Shown: positions 53,301 to 61,238 of the stretch, one piece after another
Position numbering within the stretch: position 1 is the stretch's first letter
Layout: each line of letters begins with the position of its first letter
DNA from: Chitinophaga varians
GTDB taxonomy: Bacteria; Bacteroidota; Bacteroidia; Chitinophagales; Chitinophagaceae
DNA: 64,000 nucleotides
Assembly (NCBI RefSeq): GCF_014529945.1
Contig: NZ_JACVFB010000007.1
Location: 1 to 64,000, forward strand
Reading direction: 5' to 3'
Notes under the pieces: model-generated
What the model was told of the DNA's origin: nothing
The model's input: the letters and a program-made list of their open reading frames with translations, nothing else
Databases searched by the model: none
Translations under genes and position numbers: made by a program

Positions 53301-55014
53301 GATGAGCGCCCTGCCGCTGACACCCAATGGCAAAGTAGACAAACAGGCCTTACCTGACTTCGGGGTCACTGCCGAAATTGAGCATGTAGCGCCGGACACC
53401 GCAACAGAAAAGGCGATCGCCGCTATCTGGCAGCAACTGCTGAACACAAACGCCGTTGGTAAATATGATAATTTCTTCCAACTAGGCGGGCACTCCCTGC
53501 TGGTCATCAGACTACGGGCACATATTAAGATGGCGCTACATGTCAGCATACCTGTTGGTAAACTGTTCCACTACAGAACGTTGGACAGACTTTCAGCCTA
53601 CATTGATGAACTACAGCAAAGTACCGATGACAACGTGATCACACCGTTTGACCGCAGCCATCCGATGGAGGTGCCGTTATCTTTCGGTCAGGAAGAGCTG
53701 TGGCTGATAGACCGGGAGATAGGCACCGCCCACTATCACATGCCCTTTATTTTCCACCTTCGGGGAGATGTTAACAAAGAAGCCCTGACACAGGCGTTCC
53801 GTACACTGGTAGACAGGCACGAACCGCTGCGTACGGTGATCAGGACACGGCCTGCTGACGCAAAAGGCGGTCAATACTTCCTTACTGCCAACAACTGGAA
53901 ACTGGCCTTCACCGATCTCTCGTTTCAGCAGGACGAAGCAGCTATTCAGTCCTACCTGCAATCATGGCTGGCCTCCCCGTTTGATCTATCGAAGGATTAC
54001 ATGCTGAAAGCCCACCTGATAACAACCGGTGCCGATGAACATCTATTGATGATGCTCCTGCATCATATTGCTGCCGATGGCTGGTCACTGGCCATACTCA
54101 TGAAAGAGTTCACACAGCTTTACCATGCCTATTGCCACCATGAAAAAATCCCGCTGCCGCCTCTCCCCTTGCAGTTTGCTGACTATGCGTTGTGGCAGCG
54201 CCGGCAGATAGCATCCGGTATCCTCACTCCAAAGCTCCGGTACTGGACCACTAAACTGGAAGGATACACGCCCTGGTTGCTGCCATCAGATTATGAACGG
54301 CCTTTACAGGAAAGCAACAGGGGACGCATGTTACACTTCCACGCCGACCATACATTGACGGCCGCGCTGCATGCACTGGCGCAGCGCCATGACAGTACCC
54401 TGTTCATGACATTGCTCGCTGCCTTCAACATTACATTGCATCAATTCAGCGGTAAAGATGATATCTGTGTGGCCACCGCTGTGGCCGGCCGTACAACGCG
54501 GGAAATGGAAGACCTCATCGGATTTTTCTCCAACAACCTGTTGCCGCTCCGCAGCAGCCTCGCCGGTAATCCTTCCTTTACTGCATTACTGCAACAGGTC
54601 AGGCAGACCGCCATAGAGGCCTACGAAGCACAGGAGGTGCCACTGGAGATGATCATGGAAGCCCTGGCGGATGAATGGGGCATACAAGACAGATATCTCT
54701 ATCAGGCGATTTTCATTTTACAGAATACACCTGAATTACCGCCATTGCAGCTGGATAACGTCACTATGAAAGAAGTGAAGAAGACACATGAAACCAGTCA
54801 GTACGAACTGAATGTGTCCGTAAGAGAAAAGCCAGACGGGCTATTGTTTTCAGTGGAATTCAATACAGACATTTTCAGGCAGGAAACGATAACAAAGCTG
54901 TTCAGGAAATATTTGATTTTATTGAATAATATTATAGCGTCCCCTGAACAGAAAATTCAGTTGCTGCTACCAGCTGATGAATGGAATACGGTAGGTCAGC
55001 ACGAGCCGTTGTAA
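47302..55014 (+). CDS. Two-module non-ribosomal peptide synthetase, C-A-T-C-A-T-C
   Basis: 2570 residues. Domains in order: C1 (about 5-440, active site HHLIIDG at 138); A1 (about 465-965, YTSGSTGKPKG at 606); T1 (phosphopantetheine Ser1006 in GGDSI); C2 (about 1058-1490, HHAILDG at 1212); A2 (about 1530-2010, FTSGSTGRPKG at 1679); T2 (Ser2065 in GGHSL); and a final C3 (about 2110-2555, HHIAADG at 2254). Reading the pocket by eye, A1 gives D-F-W-N-T-G-M-V-H-K, one change from the threonine code. A2 gives D-G-L-W-I-G-G-T-G-K, nearest to valine-like codes and uncertain. There is no thioesterase, reductase or epimerase. The first C suggests N-acylation or acceptance from another protein; the last C may join the product to an amine. 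No PPTase, MbtH or exporter lies beside it. Confidence 0.93.
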   Translation: MLTHVFPLHPTQKDIYVDQLMHPESPHYTLSGYLKLKGPLNKARFAQAVSTVISGNDIFRMSFDLGSPQPEGYLSSTSPEIPLQAIDHSHLDNAEAYTLEWMQQQCNTTFPLKKDHPLFEHYLIKITEEEHWYQFRYHHLIIDGSGYQLFLQAIARQYRQPDSTHAYPSYAKEIEAYSPFYQSGAYRQQLHYWEDKLKNKPPKIFNYTYPHHHDYGKTSSLFTLPLTPSERTSLEQLAQTCGYSLQKITVAAVVLYFAHITGHTALLLGVVRHRRLTPQQRCTMGMYSGIVPFIGQYSPDETVLDLLHKIDAAQKEDYPHQQASLNDLSRMLKDKQTDSALFEVLVNYVLLDLQLDFDESISTSFHQIWTEYERRPLRIYWQDYGRHQPLQLNILHQLTHIQKAEAVLLSRRILHIISQFADNLPRPVSEIDIIPADEKLLLLPSSRPLADCHSNKTIWSIFEQQAARTPDHIAITCNDHSLTYNALFTRARQLGYYLSSKGVGKDVLVPVCIERSTEMIVALLGILSAGGAYVPIDPEYPEERIRFMLEDTAAPIVITSVESQPALQTIYHGETVILSDQSDFSAAGITAPPAAIQPHDAAYVIYTSGSTGKPKGVIIEHRNVVSLFDAMPGYYDFHEKDVWTMFHSYCFDFSVWEMYGALFYGGRLVIVPKHLTRDTTAFAALLKREQVTVLNQTPAAFYVLQEAVATNDAYNDLSVRYVTFGGEALNPARLQSWNRKFPDCSLINMYGITETTVHVTYQPITREHLHSTGSIIGRPIPSLGAYILDARQQLQPIGVPGELYISGAGLARGYLNRDELTAERFIANPFDADTSPRLYRTGDLARWLPDGTMEYLGRIDNQVKIRGFRIELGEIENVLHRSDAVKQAAVFVKSNRINTSEEKQLAACIVPNGEFNREAIIRHLRAWLPDYMVPLLLTPVSEIPLTKNGKVDKAALSALDTVIRHHTERTGPQNARERQLAHIWEQVLGVNNISRNDNFFELGGDSIRLIKVVSSIKKAFDRELQAADVYKAATIADLSQLIGEMPANTHDASRTAIMAEITRQKNSLLSALPDVDNIEDIFPMSDIQAGMIYASLRAPEDAIYHDQFSSRMPLNTDLRRLEKVLSQVSARHGILRTAFSLDAHTENMQIVYKSVPIQLPVLDWSHLENDNELIAEYLKKERTIPFHYAQAPLWRTTVIKLKTHCVFVLQMHHAILDGWSVASLNTEINNRYTSSSTEALPALKATYKDYVIENILEKNNAQAKAFWTQEMNGYKHLDIFTTEKVSHRFLKKYESGILDAVKLQAQKEGVAVSTLFLGAFYYALSMLTHEEELTLGLVTSNRPLLEDAEQMLGCFLNTIPLRCYASGRATWRDLMRGLEQQQLTIRAYDRLPLAEIAKLHPNHNTDGNPFFDVLFNFINFHVYDQLHERLLQGTVNDPGTMTFGSFAVANTYLDCTVSITGDVLTILLCQSYQLKSGKTLEDFSAYLDQILQQMLHHYDDPIDRTAILSPYELDRCFTPMNNITAEQPLFNTIPDTFEKQVSLQPDAPALIGNSRMTYAELNARANQLAYYLKAQGVTKDTPVPVCINRSADLIIAILGILKAGGAYLPLDPAYPKERIARMLEDITYQAAITMSSDTHLSDTSAKVICLDTLRDTLSTLPADDLQQDIHPEDLAYVMFTSGSTGRPKGVMVTHGNVVSLTYQCDFARLTANDVLLTTSALSFDGTTLDFWGMLLNGGQLVLCSDEQLLDNELLKKAIRQHQVTKIWFTSGWLNQLIDTDISIFQSLHMVIAGGEKLSATHIRKLRQAYPDLDIINGYGPTENTTGSLNYRIGPEVSDDIPIGRPMKYRTAYVLDKQQRLLPVGVTGELYVGGAGLARGYYNNPGLTAERFIAHPFVAGERLYQTGDLACFGEDGQVAFRGRADDQVKVRGYRIEPGEIEHMILKSALVERAVIIVKKDTTGNGQLIAYVVPLGTFDKKALLQFLTAHLPEYMVPAAIHPMSALPLTPNGKVDKQALPDFGVTAEIEHVAPDTATEKAIAAIWQQLLNTNAVGKYDNFFQLGGHSLLVIRLRAHIKMALHVSIPVGKLFHYRTLDRLSAYIDELQQSTDDNVITPFDRSHPMEVPLSFGQEELWLIDREIGTAHYHMPFIFHLRGDVNKEALTQAFRTLVDRHEPLRTVIRTRPADAKGGQYFLTANNWKLAFTDLSFQQDEAAIQSYLQSWLASPFDLSKDYMLKAHLITTGADEHLLMMLLHHIAADGWSLAILMKEFTQLYHAYCHHEKIPLPPLPLQFADYALWQRRQIASGILTPKLRYWTTKLEGYTPWLLPSDYERPLQESNRGRMLHFHADHTLTAALHALAQRHDSTLFMTLLAAFNITLHQFSGKDDICVATAVAGRTTREMEDLIGFFSNNLLPLRSSLAGNPSFTALLQQVRQTAIEAYEAQEVPLEMIMEALADEWGIQDRYLYQAIFILQNTPELPPLQLDNVTMKEVKKTHETSQYELNVSVREKPDGLLFSVEFNTDIFRQETITKLFRKYLILLNNIIASPEQKIQLLLPADEWNTVGQHEPL

Positions 55015-55030
55015 CATAAGTTGACCGCCC

Positions 55031-55078
55031 AAAAAAGGAAGGCTTGTAAGTGACACTTACAAGCCGTTCTTTTTTCTT
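55031..55078 (+). terminator. Terminator after NRPS (copy 2 of the GGCTTGTAAG hairpin)
   Basis: Stem ggcttgtaag/cttacaagcc with loop tgaca, extended by partial pairing (aagg..ttctt) and followed by tttttcttt. The minus side can also end the leftward gene at 55094. Confidence 0.9.
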
Positions 55079-55093
55079 TATCAAAAATCTCTT

Positions 55094-56968
55094 TTAGAAC
55101 AAATCGATGGAAGGCCAATAGCCAATGCTGTTTTTGATGGTCCACATGAGGGCGTCCATATCACCGCCGATGTTGCCGGCGCGTGTGTTTACCAGCACCG
55201 ACCAGCAAAATCCGTCATTGGTGCGCACCATCAGGGCTTGTTCACCGGGCAGCGATCCGTTATGCCAGTAGTTGGGCACTTTATTGACGGCCCAGCCTTT
55301 GGCATAGCCTGCATTGGTGGTGCTGGGCGTATACATCAGGCCGAGTGTTGCCGGCTGTAAAATATCCGGTTTGGTGGTAAAGTCATCAACACGAACGAGG
55401 AAGCGGACCAGGTCCATCGGTGTAGCGATCCACGCACCATGTGCATCCATGCGGGAGATCTTCATATTGTAGGGGTTTTCACCACCCTGTCCATAATACT
55501 TTACCTCATTGGTTTTTCTGTCGGCCTCTGTATCGCCGCCTATTTCCATATTGCTGATGCCTGCGGGAGCCAGTATCTGGCTTTTTACGTAGCTGTCGTA
55601 GTTTTGGCCTGATAATTTTTCAATGACGCGGCCCAGCACACAGAAGCCAAAGTTGGAATAATGGTATTCTGTTCCCGGTGTTTTCTGCAGCGGTTGATCG
55701 TCCAGCACTTTAGAAATTAAATCTGCCTTGTTTAAGTTAGTGTAGTTAAACATGGGATCGAAGCCCAGGTCTGCTGCCCAGCCGCCACAGTTGTGATTCA
55801 GGAAATTCTGGACGGTGATTTTATCCACGTCTTTTTTATAGGGCTGTGTGCCGTAGGTGGTTCCCAGCAGAGCGCCGGAACCGAATACCTTATCGGTCAT
55901 CTCCAGTTTATGCTGCTCATATAATTTCATGATGGCTGTTGCCGTAATAGGTTTGGTGACGCTGGCGATGCGGAAGCGATGGCGTGGCGCCACGGCTTCA
56001 CCGGTTTCTTTATTGGCGTAGCCATAAGTTTTCACCAGCACCAGATGGCCGTCTTTGGCAATGGCAAACGATAGACCCGGCACGTTGTAGTCGTTCATAA
56101 ATTTGGCGATGGCGGCGTCTACTTTCTGCATATCGGTCTGGCGATAGGTGTCTTTGGCATCCCATATGGCCGTATAAGTATCCTTACCGTTGACATTGGT
56201 GCCGCTTACCCATACAGGCCGGTAGCCCTGGTAAAAGAGCCGGTCAAATTCGTCCTGGTATTGCTGGCTGTTTAACCCGCTGCGTGCCTGCCAGGCCGTG
56301 GTACCTGTTTTTTCCCATACCGCGGCATAACGTCCGGCGCTGTTCTCGCTTACGATGGTGAGGCGGTACCCCTGCCCTACCCATTTGTTAAATTCGTTTT
56401 GAAAGTCACTGGCGGAGAGCCCATGGCGGGCCTGCCACGCCGGACCATTGGTGATTTTATCGAAGATAACGGTATATAAATCCTGACCATTTACCGTATA
56501 GGCGCTGATGTCAGTGGGCCGATAGCCCTGCTGCGTCCATTTATTGAATTCAGTTTGGTAGTCACTTGCCGTGAGGCCATGACGGGCCACCCAGGCGGGA
56601 CTATTCACCCTTTTTTCAAATAAGGCAGCATACCGGGCCTGTCCGCCATCGGTATAGCCGCATACCCGCACAGGGCGGTACCCTTGCTGTACCCACTTGT
56701 TAACCTCCGTTTGATAGTCGGCAGCAGACAGCCCATGACGCGCTACCCAGGCAGGTGCATTGTTTTGTTTTTCAAAAATCACGGAAAAGCGGCCATCGTA
56801 GGCGCTGAGATTGACAGGCCTGTAGCCCTGCTGCACCCATCTATTAACTTCAGTTTGGTAATCCGCGGCGGACAACCCATGACGTGCAACCCAGGACTGC
56901 GCAGCCAGCACATTAAAAAAGAAAACAGCGCAGACAATGAAAACGAATGATAAACGTGACACTTTCAT
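55094..56968 (-). CDS. Serine hydrolase (beta-lactamase/class C fold) with five BTRD1 repeats
   Basis: From ATG 56968 (MKVSRLSFVFIVCAVFFFNV) this is a 624-residue secreted protein. After the signal peptide come five tandem repeats of about 45-52 residues, each opening WVARHGLSA or WQARxGL and containing QGYRP (about residues 25-275). These match bacterial tandem repeat domain 1. The C-terminal half (about 290-624) is a class C beta-lactamase-type serine hydrolase: SVTK (Ser-x-x-Lys), YSNFG (Tyr-x-Asn) and WHNGSLPG (His-x-Gly). Family members act as D-aminopeptidases, esterases or peptidoglycan-related hydrolases. It is convergent with the NRPS gene; a link to its product is not shown. Confidence 0.9.
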   Translation of the reverse strand: MKVSRLSFVFIVCAVFFFNVLAAQSWVARHGLSAADYQTEVNRWVQQGYRPVNLSAYDGRFSVIFEKQNNAPAWVARHGLSAADYQTEVNKWVQQGYRPVRVCGYTDGGQARYAALFEKRVNSPAWVARHGLTASDYQTEFNKWTQQGYRPTDISAYTVNGQDLYTVIFDKITNGPAWQARHGLSASDFQNEFNKWVGQGYRLTIVSENSAGRYAAVWEKTGTTAWQARSGLNSQQYQDEFDRLFYQGYRPVWVSGTNVNGKDTYTAIWDAKDTYRQTDMQKVDAAIAKFMNDYNVPGLSFAIAKDGHLVLVKTYGYANKETGEAVAPRHRFRIASVTKPITATAIMKLYEQHKLEMTDKVFGSGALLGTTYGTQPYKKDVDKITVQNFLNHNCGGWAADLGFDPMFNYTNLNKADLISKVLDDQPLQKTPGTEYHYSNFGFCVLGRVIEKLSGQNYDSYVKSQILAPAGISNMEIGGDTEADRKTNEVKYYGQGGENPYNMKISRMDAHGAWIATPMDLVRFLVRVDDFTTKPDILQPATLGLMYTPSTTNAGYAKGWAVNKVPNYWHNGSLPGEQALMVRTNDGFCWSVLVNTRAGNIGGDMDALMWTIKNSIGYWPSIDLF

Positions 56969-57133
56969 TTTAACAGATTTGATTGTGGTGATAATTTGAG
57001 GATACAAAACACAGCTGCAGTGCAGAAATTGGGGTATATCATCGATTTATTGATTGGTGAGATGTAGGCATCTCAGGAACTATTTAAAAAAAGATGCATG
57101 AATATAGGAAATATTTTTTACTGTCCAAAAGAC

Positions 57134-57165
57134 AAGAGGCATGTAAGCTGACTTACAAGCCTCTT
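57134..57165 (-). terminator. Terminator (copy 3 of the GGCTTGTAAG hairpin)
   Basis: Arms aagaggcatgtaag and cttacaagcctctt with one mismatch and a five-base loop. On the minus strand it follows the gene ending at 57189 and is followed by a T-containing run. Confidence 0.8.
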
Positions 57166-57188
57166 CCCGTATCCGTACGATTTAGCAG

Positions 57189-58715
57189 TTATGACTCTTT
57201 CCACTTTGTGATATACAGCGCGCGGTGGTCCCAATTATCCTTGGTGGAGGTACCAAACACATATATTTCCCCGGAAGCATTGACAAAAATACGTTCTCCC
57301 CGACTGCCGGCTGTCGGAAAGGTGTAATTCCAGACATGATGTCCCCGTTCATTTACTTTCAGGATGTAAGCCCTCGTATAGTTGTAGCTGGTGGCCTGGG
57401 TATTACCGGTAATATAATACTGGTCGTCCTTTCCCATGCAAATACCCGATGGGTATAATCCATGTTCAGGATGCACATACTTATACTCCCACAATAGATT
57501 TCCATTGGCCTTATCAAATTGGGACAACCAGATTCCTGTCTTCCCCGCCTCCACATTATTATATCCCAGAACGGAGAAGTTGCCTGAGGGAGTTGCCACT
57601 ACATTGACCGGCAGATCATAATAACCAAACTGACCGTAAGAGGTTTCCCACCGCAGTTCATTGTTTTTGTTAAAACAATGAAGCCTTGCGTTGCCCTTGG
57701 AAATCCCGGACCCGGGAGGATAATAATAGTAATACTGATAGGAAATCAGAAAACCGGAGTCTGGGGCTGTCGCTGTATTGAAAACAGATAATCCATTAAC
57801 AAACCGCTCATAATAAGCACCGCCGGGATGGGAGAGCTGATTACCATTCAGGTCGTACCAGCAGTCTGTCAGTGTAGGATTTGCGGGATCAGGCGTATAC
57901 CCTGAGACCGTCCTCAGCGTCACTTTAATCACATCGTCCTTCAGTAACTGGAACCGGACAAATTCCTGCATCAGCATAATATCCAGTTTCCTTTCCCATA
58001 GCAGGTTCCCATTGAGGTCTACCTTCGTGATCGCTACGCTGGGAGCATAGAAATGGGTATAATTGGCCGCCAGCAGGTAGCCGTCCTTTACTTTCATCAC
58101 GCCGGCCGCCGTCCATGGTTCCTGTTCATGGTATTGTTTGTCCCACAGTATTTTGCCGGTGGTATCTATTTTAATGAGCCTGGGCCATGATTTGGAGCTG
58201 CCATAGGTATTTGCCAGCACCACAAAGGCGTTGTCCTCCGTTGGCAGCACCTGCAAAGTCTCTACCCCGCTTATATCGCTGTATTCCTTTTCCCAGATTT
58301 TCGCCAGCGCGCCGGTGGTGATTTTTTCTGTTTTGCTTTCATAAATTATCATTTGCGAACTATCATTGGGAAACGGACTGTCACTGACGACGATAAAAGC
58401 CTTGCAATAAAAAGTTTTTCCTTGCCCCACTGCGTTTAATGAAGCACTGAAGGCGGCCGGCGTGGATAAGAGCCGGCGATTATTCATGGTTAACTCCGGC
58501 GTACCCCCCCAGTAAAAGCCACAGGAGCGCACTTTAGCCGTGTCAATCCCCATGAAGGAGGCCTGAATAGTAATGTTATCGAAGTCCTGCACCAAAACGG
58601 TACTGATCCGTATTCTCGTTGTGTCTGTCAGGTCTTTGTGTTTCGGGGGGTCCGACTTCTGACAGGAGAACAGGGCGAGAACGGAAATCATCAACGCCCA
58701 CAATGGAAGTTTCAT
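57189..58715 (-). CDS. Propeller-type lipoprotein of unknown function
   Basis: 508 residues with a lipobox (LALFSC at about 13-18) and a charged tether (QKSDPPKHKDL). Residues about 30-130 form a fibronectin-like domain (KVRSCGFYWGG). Residues about 140-508 show repeated units of the type GKILWDKQY, GNLLWERKL, NELRWETSY and GNLLWEYKY, as in PQQ-like or Kelch beta-propellers. It is probably a surface-exposed binding protein. No catalytic motif is apparent. It is the only gene between the terminators around 57150 and the divergent ABC-F start. Confidence 0.78.
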   Translation of the reverse strand: MKLPLWALMISVLALFSCQKSDPPKHKDLTDTTRIRISTVLVQDFDNITIQASFMGIDTAKVRSCGFYWGGTPELTMNNRRLLSTPAAFSASLNAVGQGKTFYCKAFIVVSDSPFPNDSSQMIIYESKTEKITTGALAKIWEKEYSDISGVETLQVLPTEDNAFVVLANTYGSSKSWPRLIKIDTTGKILWDKQYHEQEPWTAAGVMKVKDGYLLAANYTHFYAPSVAITKVDLNGNLLWERKLDIMLMQEFVRFQLLKDDVIKVTLRTVSGYTPDPANPTLTDCWYDLNGNQLSHPGGAYYERFVNGLSVFNTATAPDSGFLISYQYYYYYPPGSGISKGNARLHCFNKNNELRWETSYGQFGYYDLPVNVVATPSGNFSVLGYNNVEAGKTGIWLSQFDKANGNLLWEYKYVHPEHGLYPSGICMGKDDQYYITGNTQATSYNYTRAYILKVNERGHHVWNYTFPTAGSRGERIFVNASGEIYVFGTSTKDNWDHRALYITKWKES

Positions 58716-58976
58716 GGCATAAGGATTTTGGGCGCCGAAGATAACGGATTTTTATAGTCTCCCCGGATGATCTAACCACCCCAACATCACCTGTTCCATA
58801 AAGTATCTGTCACCAGCAAATCAAATATACACCCAGAAATATATATAAGACATTGACCTAAAGATCAAAACATGAATATCGTCCTATCTCTAGTCAGCCT
58901 GTTTTTTATTTTAACATTTTTGTCTAACAAAAATGAATATTTAATTACACCTTTGTCTTCATAGACTGAAGTATTC

Positions 58977-59006
58977 ATGTTCAAAATCAACATCCTGTGG
59001 GCTTAA
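58977..59006 (+). other. Nine-residue upstream reading frame overlapping the ABC-F start
   Basis: ATG at 58977 opens MFKINILWA and stops at TAA 59004-59006. It overlaps the GTG start of the ABC-F gene (58997) in another frame. It may be a leader peptide for translational control or may be chance. Confidence 0.35.
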
Positions 59007-60586
59007 TTGTAAAGTCATTGCATTATGTTCATCCAGATAATGCGGAGCTATTTCATGACCTGAACTTTATTTTAAATGATGGAGAAAAGGCCGCATTGGT
59101 GGGGATCAACGGCGCCGGTAAATCAACGCTGCTCCGCATTATCTCCGGGAAAACGGAATTAACATCAGGGGAAATCATCCATTCGGAAATCCCCTGGTAT
59201 GTGCCACAGCACCTCGGAGAGTTTGACAGATGGCCGGTCGCGCAGGCCTTGGAAGCAGATAAAAAACTGGATGCACTGCATGCTATCTTAGGAGGAGATA
59301 CTGACCCACGGCACTTCGCCACGTTAGAGGATGACTGGGACATCGAAAATAAAGTGAGAAGGGTCCTTGAAAAATGGGACCTGGGCAACATCGATGAGAA
59401 CCGGCTATTGGGCAGCCTGAGCGGCGGCCAGAAAACCAAAGTATTCCTTTCCGCCATGGATATGAACAGTCCCAACCTCATTCTGTTGGACGAGCCCTCC
59501 AATCACCTGGACATCAAAACCAGGATGAAACTGTATTCGATGATCCTGCAAAGTAAGTCGACCATGCTGATCGTGAGCCATGACAGAACACTATTGAACC
59601 TTATGAACAAAACGCTGGAACTGACTGAAAAAGGCATCGAAGTATTCGGAGGGAATTTTGATTTCTATCAGCAGAAAAAAATGGAAAAAGTAAGCGCCTT
59701 ACGGGCGCGGCTCAACGAGCAGTCCAAAGCACTGAAAGCATACGAGAAAAAGGCCACCGACATGACTGATCAAAGGGCGCAACAGGAACTCAAAGGCCGG
59801 TCGGCCGGATTGAGCAATTCCATCCCCCGTATTATTGCCGGCGGCTTAAAAAACAAAGCCGAGCGCAGTACGGCGCGCATGTTAAACGCACATGAAGAAA
59901 AGATAACCACGCTGTTGCACAGCATAGCAGCCACCAAAGCAAAAATCCAGGAATATGAAACGCTTAAAATCGACATCATGGCGCCGGCACTCACGCCCGG
60001 CACGCTGCTGATCGACATGGCAGGTATCAACTTTAAGTATAGCGACAGCTTTTTATGGAATAATCTTAGCTTTCAGATCAAATCGGGCGAACGGGTACAG
60101 ATTGAAGGCGAGAATGGAAGCGGGAAAACCACCCTGTTGAAAATTATCACACGGGAGCTGCCACCGTTTGAAGGCAGTTACAACAGCGCGGCCTTCTCCC
60201 ACTTTTACCTCGACCAGAACTACTCGATGATAGATCCGGCATTAACGGTGTATGAACAAATACAATCACATAACAAACGTGGGCTGGATGAAGATGAATT
60301 AACGGAATTATTGGTCCACGCCCAGTTTAATCCGGCCGCCTTCGATAAAAAATGTGCCGGATTAAGTGGTGGGGAGCGAATGAAGTTATCGTTGAGTTGC
60401 CTGTTGGTCAGTAATCAGGCGCCGGATTTACTGATCCTGGATGAACCGACCAATAATCTGGATGTTCAGAGCCTGGAAGTATTAACTTTGGCCGTAAAAA
60501 ATTTCGGAGGCACGCTGTTAGTGATTTCGCATGATGATTATTTTATCAGGGAGATCGGAATTGACTATAGCATCAGTTTAACTTAA
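58997..60586 (+). CDS. ABC-F family ATPase (ribosome-acting)
   Basis: 529 residues with two ABC cassettes and no membrane span, as usual for ABC-F. Cassette 1: Walker A GINGAGKST (36-44), signature LSGGQKTKV and Walker B LILLDEPSNHLD. A charged linker (about 230-330, KKMEKVSALRARLNEQSKAL) follows. Cassette 2: GENGSGKTT, LSGGERMKLS, LLILDEPTNNLD. ABC-F proteins bind ribosomes; several protect against antibiotics, others regulate translation. The start is GTG at 58997, since the earlier ATG is out of frame. The TetR gene behind it (60593) supports inducible drug resistance, but the substrate class is unknown. Confidence 0.9.
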   Translation: MGLIVKSLHYVHPDNAELFHDLNFILNDGEKAALVGINGAGKSTLLRIISGKTELTSGEIIHSEIPWYVPQHLGEFDRWPVAQALEADKKLDALHAILGGDTDPRHFATLEDDWDIENKVRRVLEKWDLGNIDENRLLGSLSGGQKTKVFLSAMDMNSPNLILLDEPSNHLDIKTRMKLYSMILQSKSTMLIVSHDRTLLNLMNKTLELTEKGIEVFGGNFDFYQQKKMEKVSALRARLNEQSKALKAYEKKATDMTDQRAQQELKGRSAGLSNSIPRIIAGGLKNKAERSTARMLNAHEEKITTLLHSIAATKAKIQEYETLKIDIMAPALTPGTLLIDMAGINFKYSDSFLWNNLSFQIKSGERVQIEGENGSGKTTLLKIITRELPPFEGSYNSAAFSHFYLDQNYSMIDPALTVYEQIQSHNKRGLDEDELTELLVHAQFNPAAFDKKCAGLSGGERMKLSLSCLLVSNQAPDLLILDEPTNNLDVQSLEVLTLAVKNFGGTLLVISHDDYFIREIGIDYSISLT

Positions 60587-60592
60587 AAAAAT

Positions 60593-61186
60593 ATGCCACT
60601 AAAAAATACAGGCACTGAGCAACATATAAAAGACACGGCTAAACGACTGCTTTTCGCAGAAGGGAAACTCCATGCCACCACGCAGGAAATAGCAGATGCT
60701 GCGGGGGTTAACAGAACGGCGCTACACTACTATTTCCGTTCAAGAGACCAGTTGATTGCTGCGATATTTCAGGAAGCGATGCGGGACCTGAGCCAGCGCC
60801 TCAACGAATGCATGACGGCTGAGCAACCTTTTAAAGCGAAAACAGAAAATATTATCGCCGTTTTCCTGAAGCATATGATTGCTTTCCCCTATCAGGAAAC
60901 TTTTCTGGTGACCGAGATCAATACGTTAGGCAAACAACTGATCAGCGATATCCAGTCGGCCCCTGTAAAGTCGTATTTAAAGGAAGCTGCAGCCGAAATG
61001 GAGAAAGGAACGATAGAGAAGATGGACCCTGTTCATTTTCTGATGAACTTATTTTCGCTGTTGTCTTACCCATTGATCATGGCCCCCTTGTACAAAAAGT
61101 TGTTCCAGGTGTCTGCGAAAGACTTCAGGGAGTTGATAGACGAGCGCGGAAAACTGATTGTGCGCCTGCTGTTTAAAAACAAATGA
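60593..61186 (+). CDS. TetR/AcrR-family regulator
   Basis: 197 residues. The N-terminal helix-turn-helix is seen in TTQEIADAAGVNRTALHYYF, followed by RSRDQLIAAIFQEAM and an all-helical ligand domain. It starts seven bases after the ABC-F stop, so the two are one transcript. The likely role is autoregulation of the operon in response to a small molecule. Confidence 0.9.
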   Translation: MPLKNTGTEQHIKDTAKRLLFAEGKLHATTQEIADAAGVNRTALHYYFRSRDQLIAAIFQEAMRDLSQRLNECMTAEQPFKAKTENIIAVFLKHMIAFPYQETFLVTEINTLGKQLISDIQSAPVKSYLKEAAAEMEKGTIEKMDPVHFLMNLFSLLSYPLIMAPLYKKLFQVSAKDFRELIDERGKLIVRLLFKNK

Positions 61187-61238
61187 TGACCCTGTAATAC
61201 CTAACCGGCCCGGGAAGTTTTGAATTTCTTAACTTTGG

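Noticed and set aside
56230..56930. Possible CRISPR-like or DNA repeat array
   Set aside because: The repetition is in the coding sequence of the five BTRD1 protein repeats and the units differ; no spacer pattern.
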